This document shows, piece by piece, positions 1-7,425 of a stretch of 20,480 bases of DNA. The notes under the pieces were generated by a model. The model was given only the letters and a program-made list of their open reading frames with translations. It was not told where the DNA came from and ran no database searches. Source of the DNA: Treponema sp. (lineage in GTDB: Bacteria > Spirochaetota > Spirochaetia > Treponematales > Breznakiellaceae); contig JAISWN010000089.1 of NCBI GenBank assembly GCA_031271075.1, positions 1 to 20,480 of the forward strand. The letters are read 5' to 3'. The position numbers and the translations under genes were made by a program. Every line of letters starts with the position of its first letter. Position 1 is the first letter of the stretch.

Positions 1-711
1 GCCTACGGGGGCAGAACCGGGAGCAGCAAGAATTACCTTATCGTGAAGACCCCGGTAACGGCGCCGGTGCAGAATTTCGCGGTTCACAAGATCACCAACA
101 TCGACGACTTAATCGAGAACACCGTCATGTGCGTCATGCTTCGGGGGGCCTTGCTCCCTTCGATGATTATGTCCAAGGAGATCGAGGAGTACTCTTCCCA
201 CGCCTACGTAACCCCCTTCGCCATGTTCCGGATCAAACGGGACGAGCGGAAACACGAGTACGACATGGAGTACATCCTGGACCTGGAAAGATCCTTTTTT
301 GATCTGAAAGCCCTGGACGGCAAGGATCTGGTTTTCGCCGACCCGATGAACGCCACCGGCGGCAGCCTGGTAACGGTGGTAAAGTACCTCCTGGAGGAGG
401 GGATAAAGCCAAGATCCATACAATTTTTCAATGTCATCGCCGCCCTTAAAGGGGCGCTCCGGGTGGTACGGGCCCTGGAGAACTGCCAGGTTTACACCCT
501 CTGGATGGACCCGGTGCTGAACGAGGCGGCCTATATCATGCCGGGCCTGGGGGACGCGGGAGACCGGATCAACGGCAAAGACGGGGAGCTTTATCCCCGG
601 AATATCATCCAGCTTATCGCCGATTACGGGGACAACATCGCCCGGCTGTACCGTGCCCAACTCCGGAAAATCGAAGACACGGTGCTTTACACCCGGCCCA
701 GGATCTGTTAA
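1..711 (+). CDS. upp: Uracil phosphoribosyltransferase-like protein, 5' end cut by window
   Basis: The frame is open from base 1 to the TAA at 709-711 (236 codons), so the gene starts outside the window; the GTG at 43 is probably internal. Visible family hallmarks are the PRPP-binding motif DPMNATGGS (bases 340-366) and the uracil-site [12 protein letters not shown] near 544-579, both typical of uracil phosphoribosyltransferase, which makes UMP from uracil and PRPP in the cytoplasm (pyrimidine salvage). The segment LRGALLPSM matches the position of the usual LRAGL motif but is divergent. About 35 residues follow the DAGDR motif, where bacterial Upp proteins normally end within a few residues, so this one has a C-terminal extension. 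A TPR protein gene starts 7 bases downstream and may be co-transcribed. The phosphoribosyltransferase fold is secure; the uracil specificity is likely. Confidence 0.82.
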   Translation, partial: AYGGRTGSSKNYLIVKTPVTAPVQNFAVHKITNIDDLIENTVMCVMLRGALLPSMIMSKEIEEYSSHAYVTPFAMFRIKRDERKHEYDMEYILDLERSFFDLKALDGKDLVFADPMNATGGSLVTVVKYLLEEGIKPRSIQFFNVIAALKGALRVVRALENCQVYTLWMDPVLNEAAYIMPGLGDAGDRINGKDGELYPRNIIQLIADYGDNIARLYRAQLRKIEDTVLYTRPRIC

Positions 712-718
712 CAAATAA

Positions 719-1744
719 ATGAGTCTATATCCGAAACCGAAAGGAAGGGATGGTTTTTCCCGGTTGAAAAAGAAAAGGGGCGGTGTTTTTGCCGCCGGCG
801 CCCTCTTTATCATGTATCTGTTTTCATACAATTCTTGCGCCAGCTTTGGCGCTTCCCCGGAAGAGTATTACAGCATTGGCATGGCCTATTTCGAACTGGG
901 TAAATTTGAAGAGGCGGAACGCTGGCTTAACCGGGCCAAGGCGGCGGACAAGACCAAGATTGCCAGTGAGTATAACCTGGGGCGGATAGCCTTTGAAACG
1001 GGCCGCTACGGGGAAGCGGCGGCTATTTTTGACCGGATACTGGCACGGGATCCCAATAATACCATGGCCCTTAAGGCCGCCGCTTATACCCGGATCAAAA
1101 CCGGCGAGCTTGAAAAGGCTGAACAGTACTACCAGCGGATACTGGCCCTGATCCCGGAAAGCGCGGACGACGGCTACAACTACGCCCTGGTGCTTTTCGC
1201 CATAAAAAAATTCGAAGAGACGGAAAATACCCTGCTGAAAAATCCCTATGCCCTGGAGGAGAACAAGGACGCCCTCCTGCTCTACGCCCGCGCGCAGAAG
1301 GCCCAGGGGAAGGTGGAAGCTGTGGATACTTACGCCAAATTCCTCCTCAATAATTCCGATCCTAAGGCCCGTTACGAATACGCCCAGACTCTGGAGGCCG
1401 CGGAACTCTACGCGAAGGCTATAGAGGAGTACCGCGCGGCCTTAAACGAACTTTCCCAGGACAGCGCGGATCTGAAACGGCAAGACATCCGGTTCGGCCT
1501 TGCCCGGGCCCTGCTTATCGCGGACGGCGAAAATCCCGAGGGTCTTACGGAGCTGGAGGGGGCGGTTTCAAGTGATTTTACCGATATAGAGGCCCTGGAG
1601 AACCTGGCGGCGGATGAAAAACTCAGCCCGGCAAACCGTGAACGGATTCAGGATATTATAAGCAAGATGAAACAGGACGCGGCGGAGGATGACGAAGCCC
1701 TAGAAACTGAGGCTGAGGCTGGTTCCGATGAGCCCAAGGAATGA
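719..1744 (+). CDS. TPR-repeat protein, exported, possible lipoprotein
   Basis: 341 residues if translation starts at the ATG at 719. The N-terminus has a basic stretch (KKKRGG), a hydrophobic segment (residues about 23-37) and Cys40 in YNSC, a poor but possible spirochaetal lipobox, so the protein is likely exported and may be lipidated. Tetratricopeptide repeats follow from about residue 48 to 148 (for example the segments with AYFELGKFEEAERWL and ALKAAAYTRIKTGELEKAE), with more degenerate helical repeats to about 250. The C-terminal 25 residues are strongly acidic. No Shine-Dalgarno sequence is visible before 719; a TTG at 764, giving MKKKRGG as the first residues, is an alternative start. 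TPRs mediate protein-protein contact; the partner is unknown. Its last 45 bases overlap the end of the convergent large minus-strand gene. Confidence 0.8.
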   Translation: MSLYPKPKGRDGFSRLKKKRGGVFAAGALFIMYLFSYNSCASFGASPEEYYSIGMAYFELGKFEEAERWLNRAKAADKTKIASEYNLGRIAFETGRYGEAAAIFDRILARDPNNTMALKAAAYTRIKTGELEKAEQYYQRILALIPESADDGYNYALVLFAIKKFEETENTLLKNPYALEENKDALLLYARAQKAQGKVEAVDTYAKFLLNNSDPKARYEYAQTLEAAELYAKAIEEYRAALNELSQDSADLKRQDIRFGLARALLIADGENPEGLTELEGAVSSDFTDIEALENLAADEKLSPANRERIQDIISKMKQDAAEDDEALETEAEAGSDEPKE

Positions 1745-4700
1745 GAGGATCTCCGTTTTTGAATCCTGGGAACATTCCACTTTGGCGAACACCGAAAGCT
1801 TGAGCCTTCCGGTAATCCGCAGGATCGATTCATGCCGCAGGCCAAGGGCGGTTTTCAGATACTCCCCCGAGTAGTCCAAGGCCAGTTCCAGGCTTTCCTT
1901 CCGTAATTGCTCGTATTCCAGTTTCGGAATTTCCGCGAGACTGAGCCAGGAACCCTGGGTTCTGAGGGCACGGGTAAAGAAATCGTAGACCACGCTGAGG
2001 AGGCTCCTCCTGGTGGGCACGATCCAGTCCAGGGTCAGGCTTTCCAGCCATTGGGGGGAAGGGGATTGGGGCTTACCCGCGCCGGCGGCGGTGAAGGTGT
2101 TGGAGAGACCCAGTTCCGCGCCGGTAAAGCCGAAAAGATCCATTTTTACCGAGGACTGGATCCGCCAGGAAGTCCTTTCATTCCGGGGAAAGGCGATTAC
2201 CCCCTCAAGGCGGTGGGAAAATTCATCGGTCCGGTAAAACCGGAAGAGGGGCGAAACTCCCTGGGCGCCGAAGAGATTAACCCCGGAAAAGCCCAGATCC
2301 CAGTTCAGGCTAAGCATATCAAAACGGGTGTCCAGCTTCCGTTCCAGGGTCCGGCTTAAGCGGAAGCTCAGATTATGGGGGACAATGAGGGATTTCAGGT
2401 CGAAGCGGTCCGGCAGGGTGAAGCTGAGGCCGGCCCCGTCCCGGAAAGAACTGTACTCGTGGAGATGCCCGGAAGACGAATCGGCGATTTCGTCCAGGGT
2501 ATCTCCCAGATCTTCCCCAAAGAGGGAGTAAAAGGGGGCGCTCCGCCAAAGGGGCAGGGCGCCGGCCAGGTTTTCCCTGGCCTTACCCAGATCGTCCAGG
2601 GCGTTGTCTCCGGTGTAACGCAGGGTGCGCTGGTAGGCCCGTTCCCCCCGGAAGACAATCCGGTAGGATTTTACGCTTACCGGGATGTCCAGCCGGGCTA
2701 TTCCCGAGGACTGGGTGCTGCCCCCGGGCCGGGAAAAGGCCGAAAGCCCCTCAAGGCCAAGTTCGGCCCCCACCGGGCCGGCCTCTTCCCGTATGCTGAA
2801 AGTTCCCCGGAGATCCCGCCTCTTTGTCCCTTCCCCCAGATCCGGCGCCAGGTATGCCCAGCTTTTTCCCCAGGTTTCCCCGTAGCTGGAAAGCCAGTCT
2901 TCCGGCTCCCCGGTGTTCTCCGACCAGGCCGCCTGTCCGCCAAGGGAGACCGAGGGGATCAGGGCTCCCGGGGTTCGGGAGAATTTTTTAGGATCGAAGT
3001 TCAGGGCGGCGTTCCATTTCCGGTCCAGGGTTTCCTCCCGGTAAAGGGCCTCCCCCTCAAGGCGGGAACTGAGGGGCAGGTTAAGCTCGATCCCCAGGAC
3101 ATGGTTCATGGCCTTATCCGGCGGGGAATCGGCGAAGGACTCCCGGAAGCTTAAGGGGCCGAAGGAACGGGAAACCCCGTGACCGGCGTTCCAGTCCCTG
3201 ATCCGTTCCCCGCCCCGTCCCGGAGAATTTTTCCCCAGGGAAAGTCCCAGGTTCCCCCTGAGCCGGGTTCCGAAAAGGCTCAGCTCGCCGGAGGATCTGC
3301 CCGCCGCCATGACCGAATTCTCCGCCTCTTCGGTGAAGGGGTCTCCCCGGAGGGTGGTTTCCATGGCGGCGTTGAGGGAAAGATCCGAGAGGGCCGGCCT
3401 TCCCCGGAAGCCCAGTAGCTCGCCGGGATGGTTCCACTGGGCGGCGGCCCCTCCGTTGTAGCGGTAAAGGGGGGAGGGATCTTCCAGAATTATTTCATCC
3501 AGGGCGAATGTACCCCATGTGGGGCCTCCCCAAGCGGGGCTTACAAAGATGGCGGCGTAAGAAACCCTGCCCGCCGCGATCTCGGCGCCGCTTCTTCCCC
3601 CCCCGGCATCGCTTCCCTGGACGCCCGGACGGTATTGCAGCCGGGCCTGGGGAACGGCGTTCCCTTCCACCTTTACCAGGGAGCCGCCGGCCCCGTAATG
3701 AAGCTCCACCTTGGACCATTCCCCGCCCCTGAAGGCCGAAAGGGGTATCTCCGCGTCCAGGGCAATCTCCCCGTCTTTCCCCAGGGATTCGGAACCCCCG
3801 GCCAGGATGAAACGCAGGGTTCCCCCGCCGGGCCCCGCGGCTGGGGACGCAGCCCCGGCACCGCCGTCCTTAATCTCCGGCCCCCGGACAAAAAAGCTTA
3901 GGGTTCGGTAATCCGCCAGGGGGAGGACGCCGAACCTGCCGTCGGCCCCCGCGGACTGCCCCGCCTCCAGAGCTTCCCAGCCCACTTCCAGCACCCGCTG
4001 GTTCCCCCCGGAATCGTGAAGCCGGCGGATAAGATCTCCGTATTTTGCCTCCAGGGAACTGTCCCGCCCTTCCAAAGCCGCCACCGACGGGCCCGGCGAA
4101 GGGCTTGGCAGATCGTTTGCCGCCCGGATGATCCCGCCCTCCACCAGGATTGGCCGGAAACGGGCGCCCCGCAGGATGGGAGGGGCCAGCAGCACCCGGC
4201 CGGAAAAAGACCGGGGAACCGTGCCGGTGTTGACTATCAGAAGCCGCAGGTAATTGGCCCCCTTGATCTTCCGGCGCTCATCCTCGGTAAGCCGGATGAT
4301 AGCCAGCCGGGCGCTTTCGTTGAAGGAGGCGGGATTCCGGGCCGAAGGAGCGGAAGGATCGGGGGGGTAGAGGGTCTTTTCCATGACCAGGGCGGGGTTC
4401 TCCGCAAAACCCCTGTCCTTATCCGCCAGGGTTCCGATTTGAAGCAGCACCTTGAAGTTCGCCGAGCCGTCGGCCAAGCCGTCGGAAAAACCGTCGGAAA
4501 AGCGGTAAAACCGGAAGGGAACCGCCAGTTCCGTCCCCCATTCCAGCAGATCCTTTTCGTCCCCCAGGGGAACCTGGAAGCCGGTCCAGTTTCCCGGAGC
4601 CTCCAGATCGAATTCCGCAGCCAGCACCCTGTTTGCCGGGAGGGCCGGATCCCTTGCCGGGTAAGGCCCCTCCTTGCCCGGTACCACGGAAGCCCCTCCC

Positions 4701-6727
4701 CAGTCTATGTTCATAAGGCTGGCGCCCCCGATCCCGTTTTCCAGGTAGTTCCGGTAGACCAGGGGGGCCCGTTTTTCCCGCCCCAGATCCTGCCTTCCCG
4801 GATTGGCCGCCGGGGCCTCGGAGATGAAAGCCTCCCCGGCGGGCATGGACAGGACAATCTCGTTCCCCTCCATGCCGGCGGCCCGGTAGAGGCCGGTAGT
4901 ATCGGGATGATCAAACCCCAGGCCGCCGCTTACCTGGAACTTGAGGCGGTCGTAAGTCCAGTATGTCCCGGCCCCAAAACCCACGGTTCCCGGGTTCGAC
5001 ATCCCCTCCCCGGAGTAGGTTTCCCCGGTCAGGTTCCAGCGGAGACCCAGCCCCGCCTGGGCGGAAAAGGGGCCGGCGTCCTGGTATACCACCCCCATAC
5101 CCGCCGCCAGACTGCCCAGCCGCCGGTCGGCGCTTTTCTTCAGGTAACTGATCCGGATAACTTCGCTGAAGGATGCGGGAATCTCCAGGGTGACCATGCC
5201 GCCTGACTCGTCGTAGCGGAAACGGGGATCCTCCATGCCCCCCCGGATTACCCGGACCGAACCGCTGACCACGTCGGTTCCGATTTCGTAGGAACCCGCC
5301 TTCCCGTAGCCGGTAAAACGCAGCCCCAGGTCGCCGGTAAATTTTCCCTTCCCCGGCAGGTACAGTTCCGGGTAATCCCCGGCCAAAGGCCAGCGCCGGG
5401 CCGGTGAACGGCGGCCGGAAGGCGGGGATGCGGGGCTCAATTCGTAGAGCCCCCGGCGTCTCTCCGGCGCCGCGTAGAGGGGAAGCTCCGGGGAAACAGC
5501 CCGCTCTTCCAGGGGAAGGATCTCGTAGCCCCCGATCCGTTCCCCGCTGGAAAGGCGTACCAGGGAAGCGCCGGCGGAACTGCCGGAGGGGGCCTCGTAG
5601 CGGCCCAGGTTTTCAAAAGGGGAAAAACCCCTCCCTTCCAGCAAGACCAGGGCCCTGGTTCCGCCGATGTCCACCGCCCCGGGCCGGCGGGCGCCGTTAG
5701 GGGCGGCAGGGGAGGAGGGGGAGCCGTCGTTTCCCGGCTGGGGGTAGGTGGAAAGGTCGATGTTCTCCCCAAACCAGCCGCTGGCCTCCCCCAGAAAGCC
5801 GCTTCCGGTACCGGGCGCCGATCCGCCCCCCGTCAAAGCCGGATTGGCGTACATCCCCAGGGAAGACTCCCAGGGCCTGGTATCCCCCCCCTTCGAGTAA
5901 GCCGCCGCTACCATCCCTTCCGGGCTACGGCCCAGTTCCACCAGGCCCAGTACGGCGCTGGCCCCGTACTCGCTGGCCTCCGCAAGACGCCAGCGCCTCC
6001 CCTGGCTGTCCCGCAGATCCCCCTGCCTGTCCTGAAGGTACACCCGGGGTGGGCTGTCCAGGTTATCGTCGGGCAGCACGAAGGAACGCCCCCTCAGGGG
6101 CTTCTCCGGGGAGCTAAAGGCGTAGCTTCGTTCCCGGTCCCCCACGAAGACCCGTTCCTCCCGAGCGCTAAGGTCGTAGCGGAAAAGGCTGTGGAGAGTC
6201 AGGTTCCCCCCGCCGAATTTGCCGTACACCCCCAGGGAAGAGGGCGATTCACCTCCCAGATCCAGGTAGGGAAAGCGGGGGAAGTCGAGCCCCGTGTTGC
6301 CGAAGCCCAGGTACTGGATCGCTTCCCCCTCCTTGCCCCGGTAACCTGCCCGGTAGGTGTTGAGATCGTAGTCGTCCAGAAAACCGGCCTCCACAAACCA
6401 GCGATCCCGGATCCAGAGGGAAAGGGTCAGATCCGCCTCCTGGGTGAAGAGCAGGGGGGAATTCCCGAAGATCCCCTGAAGGCCCAGAGGGGTAAGGGCA
6501 AAACCCATGCCGGCCGTGACTTCGGCCTTCCAGGAACCGGCCGTATAGAGCGATACATCCGTATCCCCCAGCCGCGTGGACATCAGTTCCGACCGGGCCT
6601 CGCCGGTGATCTTTCTCCTGCCGGCTTCCACATCCAGAACCGGCGCGGCAGGGTCCGTCTCGTCAGGGGTCAGCGGGAAGGAAAGGGCGAAAAAGAGGAG
6701 GAGGAACAGGCGGCGCGGCGGATCCAT
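1700..6727 (-). CDS. Very large secreted beta-rich protein, probable outer-membrane protein
   Basis: About 1675 residues from the ATG at 6727, chosen because it is directly followed by a signal peptide (MDPPRRLFLLLFFALSF). The open frame extends to 6979, but that part runs antisense to the DUF503 gene. A second ATG at 6736 would add three residues. The body is rich in alternating hydrophobic/polar strands, Gly, Ser and aromatic residues, and ends SLSLSF with a terminal Phe, as in beta-barrel proteins inserted by the Bam machinery. Segments near residues 140 (FGNTGLDFP), 827 (YLRLLIVNTG) and 1079 (ALDEIILED) loosely recall the FGN, N-T-G and W/FDE-I/L-R-L segments of SprA, the giant barrel of Bacteroidota type IX secretion; this is recall-based and unproven. 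Pro/Gly/Ser-rich insertions occur around residues 270-430. No familiar domain is certain. No clear ribosome-binding site is seen. Confidence 0.72.
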   Translation of the reverse strand: MDPPRRLFLLLFFALSFPLTPDETDPAAPVLDVEAGRRKITGEARSELMSTRLGDTDVSLYTAGSWKAEVTAGMGFALTPLGLQGIFGNSPLLFTQEADLTLSLWIRDRWFVEAGFLDDYDLNTYRAGYRGKEGEAIQYLGFGNTGLDFPRFPYLDLGGESPSSLGVYGKFGGGNLTLHSLFRYDLSAREERVFVGDRERSYAFSSPEKPLRGRSFVLPDDNLDSPPRVYLQDRQGDLRDSQGRRWRLAEASEYGASAVLGLVELGRSPEGMVAAAYSKGGDTRPWESSLGMYANPALTGGGSAPGTGSGFLGEASGWFGENIDLSTYPQPGNDGSPSSPAAPNGARRPGAVDIGGTRALVLLEGRGFSPFENLGRYEAPSGSSAGASLVRLSSGERIGGYEILPLEERAVSPELPLYAAPERRRGLYELSPASPPSGRRSPARRWPLAGDYPELYLPGKGKFTGDLGLRFTGYGKAGSYEIGTDVVSGSVRVIRGGMEDPRFRYDESGGMVTLEIPASFSEVIRISYLKKSADRRLGSLAAGMGVVYQDAGPFSAQAGLGLRWNLTGETYSGEGMSNPGTVGFGAGTYWTYDRLKFQVSGGLGFDHPDTTGLYRAAGMEGNEIVLSMPAGEAFISEAPAANPGRQDLGREKRAPLVYRNYLENGIGGASLMNIDWGGASVVPGKEGPYPARDPALPANRVLAAEFDLEAPGNWTGFQVPLGDEKDLLEWGTELAVPFRFYRFSDGFSDGLADGSANFKVLLQIGTLADKDRGFAENPALVMEKTLYPPDPSAPSARNPASFNESARLAIIRLTEDERRKIKGANYLRLLIVNTGTVPRSFSGRVLLAPPILRGARFRPILVEGGIIRAANDLPSPSPGPSVAALEGRDSSLEAKYGDLIRRLHDSGGNQRVLEVGWEALEAGQSAGADGRFGVLPLADYRTLSFFVRGPEIKDGGAGAASPAAGPGGGTLRFILAGGSESLGKDGEIALDAEIPLSAFRGGEWSKVELHYGAGGSLVKVEGNAVPQARLQYRPGVQGSDAGGGRSGAEIAAGRVSYAAIFVSPAWGGPTWGTFALDEIILEDPSPLYRYNGGAAAQWNHPGELLGFRGRPALSDLSLNAAMETTLRGDPFTEEAENSVMAAGRSSGELSLFGTRLRGNLGLSLGKNSPGRGGERIRDWNAGHGVSRSFGPLSFRESFADSPPDKAMNHVLGIELNLPLSSRLEGEALYREETLDRKWNAALNFDPKKFSRTPGALIPSVSLGGQAAWSENTGEPEDWLSSYGETWGKSWAYLAPDLGEGTKRRDLRGTFSIREEAGPVGAELGLEGLSAFSRPGGSTQSSGIARLDIPVSVKSYRIVFRGERAYQRTLRYTGDNALDDLGKARENLAGALPLWRSAPFYSLFGEDLGDTLDEIADSSSGHLHEYSSFRDGAGLSFTLPDRFDLKSLIVPHNLSFRLSRTLERKLDTRFDMLSLNWDLGFSGVNLFGAQGVSPLFRFYRTDEFSHRLEGVIAFPRNERTSWRIQSSVKMDLFGFTGAELGLSNTFTAAGAGKPQSPSPQWLESLTLDWIVPTRRSLLSVVYDFFTRALRTQGSWLSLAEIPKLEYEQLRKESLELALDYSGEYLKTALGLRHESILRITGRLKLSVFAKVECSQDSKTEILSFLGLIGTSLSLSF
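4467..4502. repeat. Three tandem 12-bp units inside the large outer-membrane gene
   Basis: Units CCGTCGGCCAAG, CCGTCGGAAAAA and CCGTCGGAAAAG lie head to tail. On the minus strand they encode FSDG-FSDG-LADG, so the repeat is in frame and changes in copy number would preserve the reading frame. Confidence 0.75.
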
Positions 6728-6755
6728 TGCATGCATCGATATGGTACAGTATATT
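6727..6755 (+). promoter_or_regulatory. Possible promoter for the DUF503 gene
   Basis: TTGCAT at 6727-6732 and TATATT at 6750-6755 are separated by 17 bases. The expected transcription start falls at about 6761-6763, right at the ATG at 6765, and no Shine-Dalgarno sequence is present, so the message could be leaderless. On the other strand TATACT (6748-6753) overlaps the same -10 and could serve the divergent large gene, but no good -35 was seen for it. Confidence 0.3.
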
Positions 6756-6764
6756 TTCCCCACT

Positions 6765-7052
6765 ATGATTGTTTCCATGATACAGATGATCTTTGAGATC
6801 CCCGATATCGGTAACATAAAAGAGAAACGGCGCATAATCCGCTCGGTAAAGGACAAACTCCAACGGCGCTTCAATATGAGTATAGCGGAAGTGGATCTGC
6901 AGGATTCCCTTTCCTTCGCCCAGTTGGGCGGCGCCCTGGTTTCCAATTCCCGCAGCTTCGGCGAATCGGTACTCCACAAGGCTTTTGAGCTCGTTGAGCG
7001 GGATGTCCCGGTTCGTATTCAGGATATGCGTATATGCTCGGAAGAATTCTAG
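6765..7052 (+). CDS. DUF503 (YlxP-like) family protein
   Basis: 95 residues starting MIVSMIQMIFEIPD. The pattern matches DUF503: an N-terminal beta strand, then the conserved K-E/D-KRR-I/V-I/V-x-S-V/L-K-D region (KEKRRIIRSVKDKLQ, residues about 19-33), then RFNMSIAEVD and an LGGALVSN-type segment. The family is small and about the usual 90-100 residues long. In some firmicutes ylxP sits in the nusA-infB-rbfA region, but its biochemical role is not settled. The ATG at 6765 is chosen because the family begins with MIV; an upstream in-frame ATG at 6741 would add eight residues that do not fit. It is divergent to the large outer-membrane gene, with 37 bases between the two start codons, and is probably a single-gene unit. 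Confidence 0.82.
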   Translation: MIVSMIQMIFEIPDIGNIKEKRRIIRSVKDKLQRRFNMSIAEVDLQDSLSFAQLGGALVSNSRSFGESVLHKAFELVERDVPVRIQDMRICSEEF

Positions 7053-7118
7053 CAGCCTGATTTATCTAAAAGGATGGATATGAGCAATTACAAAAGGATA
7101 AAGAAACCCACGGAGGAC

Positions 7119-7154
7119 TGGCAATTGCCTTGGCAGTTGCCTTGGCAATTGCCT
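7119..7154. repeat. Tandem 12-bp palindromic repeat, three units plus a degenerate fourth
   Basis: Units TGGCAATTGCCT (7119-7130), TGGCAGTTGCCT (7131-7142) and TGGCAATTGCCT (7143-7154). Units 1 and 3 contain the perfect palindrome GGCAATTGCC. A degenerate fourth unit, GGGCAGTTTGCCC (7155-7167), is itself a 5-bp-stem hairpin. Confidence 0.85.
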
Positions 7155-7187
7155 GGGCAGTTTGCCCTGGAGTTTCGCGGAGTTTTT
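7155..7187 (+). terminator. Weak terminator-like hairpin after the DUF503 gene
   Basis: GGGCA-GTT-TGCCC (7155-7167) folds with a 5-bp stem. A T-rich run (GTTTTTG) follows only about 16 bases later, which is too far for a classical intrinsic terminator, so support is weak. Confidence 0.25.
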
Positions 7188-7202
7188 GTTACAAATCCGG
7201 CT

Positions 7203-7240
7203 TTTCTCCGTGAAAACCGCGTACTCCGTGGTTAAATTCT
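7203..7240. repeat. Degenerate CTCCGTG direct repeat
   Basis: CTCCGTG occurs at 7206-7212 and again at 7224-7230 as CTCCGTGGTTAAATTC. From memory, short intergenic sequences of the form CTCCGTG-n-CTCCGTGGTTAA are scattered through many bacterial genomes. A related inverse fragment, CCCACGGAGGA, sits at 7108-7118. The family assignment is from recall only. Confidence 0.4.
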
Positions 7241-7425
7241 TGTTTCTATGCTTTATCCAGGGCGGACCCCCACAGACCCGGACGCGCTCAATTTTCGTAG
7301 CGCAGGTACGCGGCATCCGGTTCCTCAAGAAAAAGTTTCGCTTAACTCCAGGACTTCCTTTCCTTCGCTCTCAGGTACTGGCGGTTCTTCCATCAGTGCA
7401 CAGCCCGGCCGGCTGCTTGAGGCAG

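Larger units (their letters stand above)
7053..7425. other. Non-coding stretch between the DUF503 gene and the thiolase gene
   Basis: 373 bases with no credible gene: the short open frames here lack family signal and run out of, or into, neighbouring coding frames. It holds a 12-bp tandem repeat (7119-7154), a hairpin followed by a T-rich stretch (7155-7187), a degenerate CTCCGTG direct repeat (7203-7240) and, 10 bases past the thiolase stop, a GC-rich hairpin CAGCCCGGCCGGCTG (7401-7415) without a T tract. It forms the convergent 3' boundary of DUF503 and of the nine-gene minus-strand operon. Confidence 0.7.

Noticed and set aside
4016..5206. A 396-codon open frame on the + strand, and other long antisense frames (such as 2375-3154), opposite the giant gene
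   Set aside because: They lie wholly antisense to a gene with signal peptide and beta-barrel features, are rich in Pro, Arg and Gly as expected of reverse-strand reading of GC-rich codons, and show no family motif.
6728..6979. N-terminal extension of the giant protein by 84 residues
   Set aside because: It runs antisense through the conserved DUF503 gene and would place the clear signal peptide internally.
7119..7167. CRISPR array
   Set aside because: The units are contiguous 12-mers without spacers and there are no cas genes in the window.
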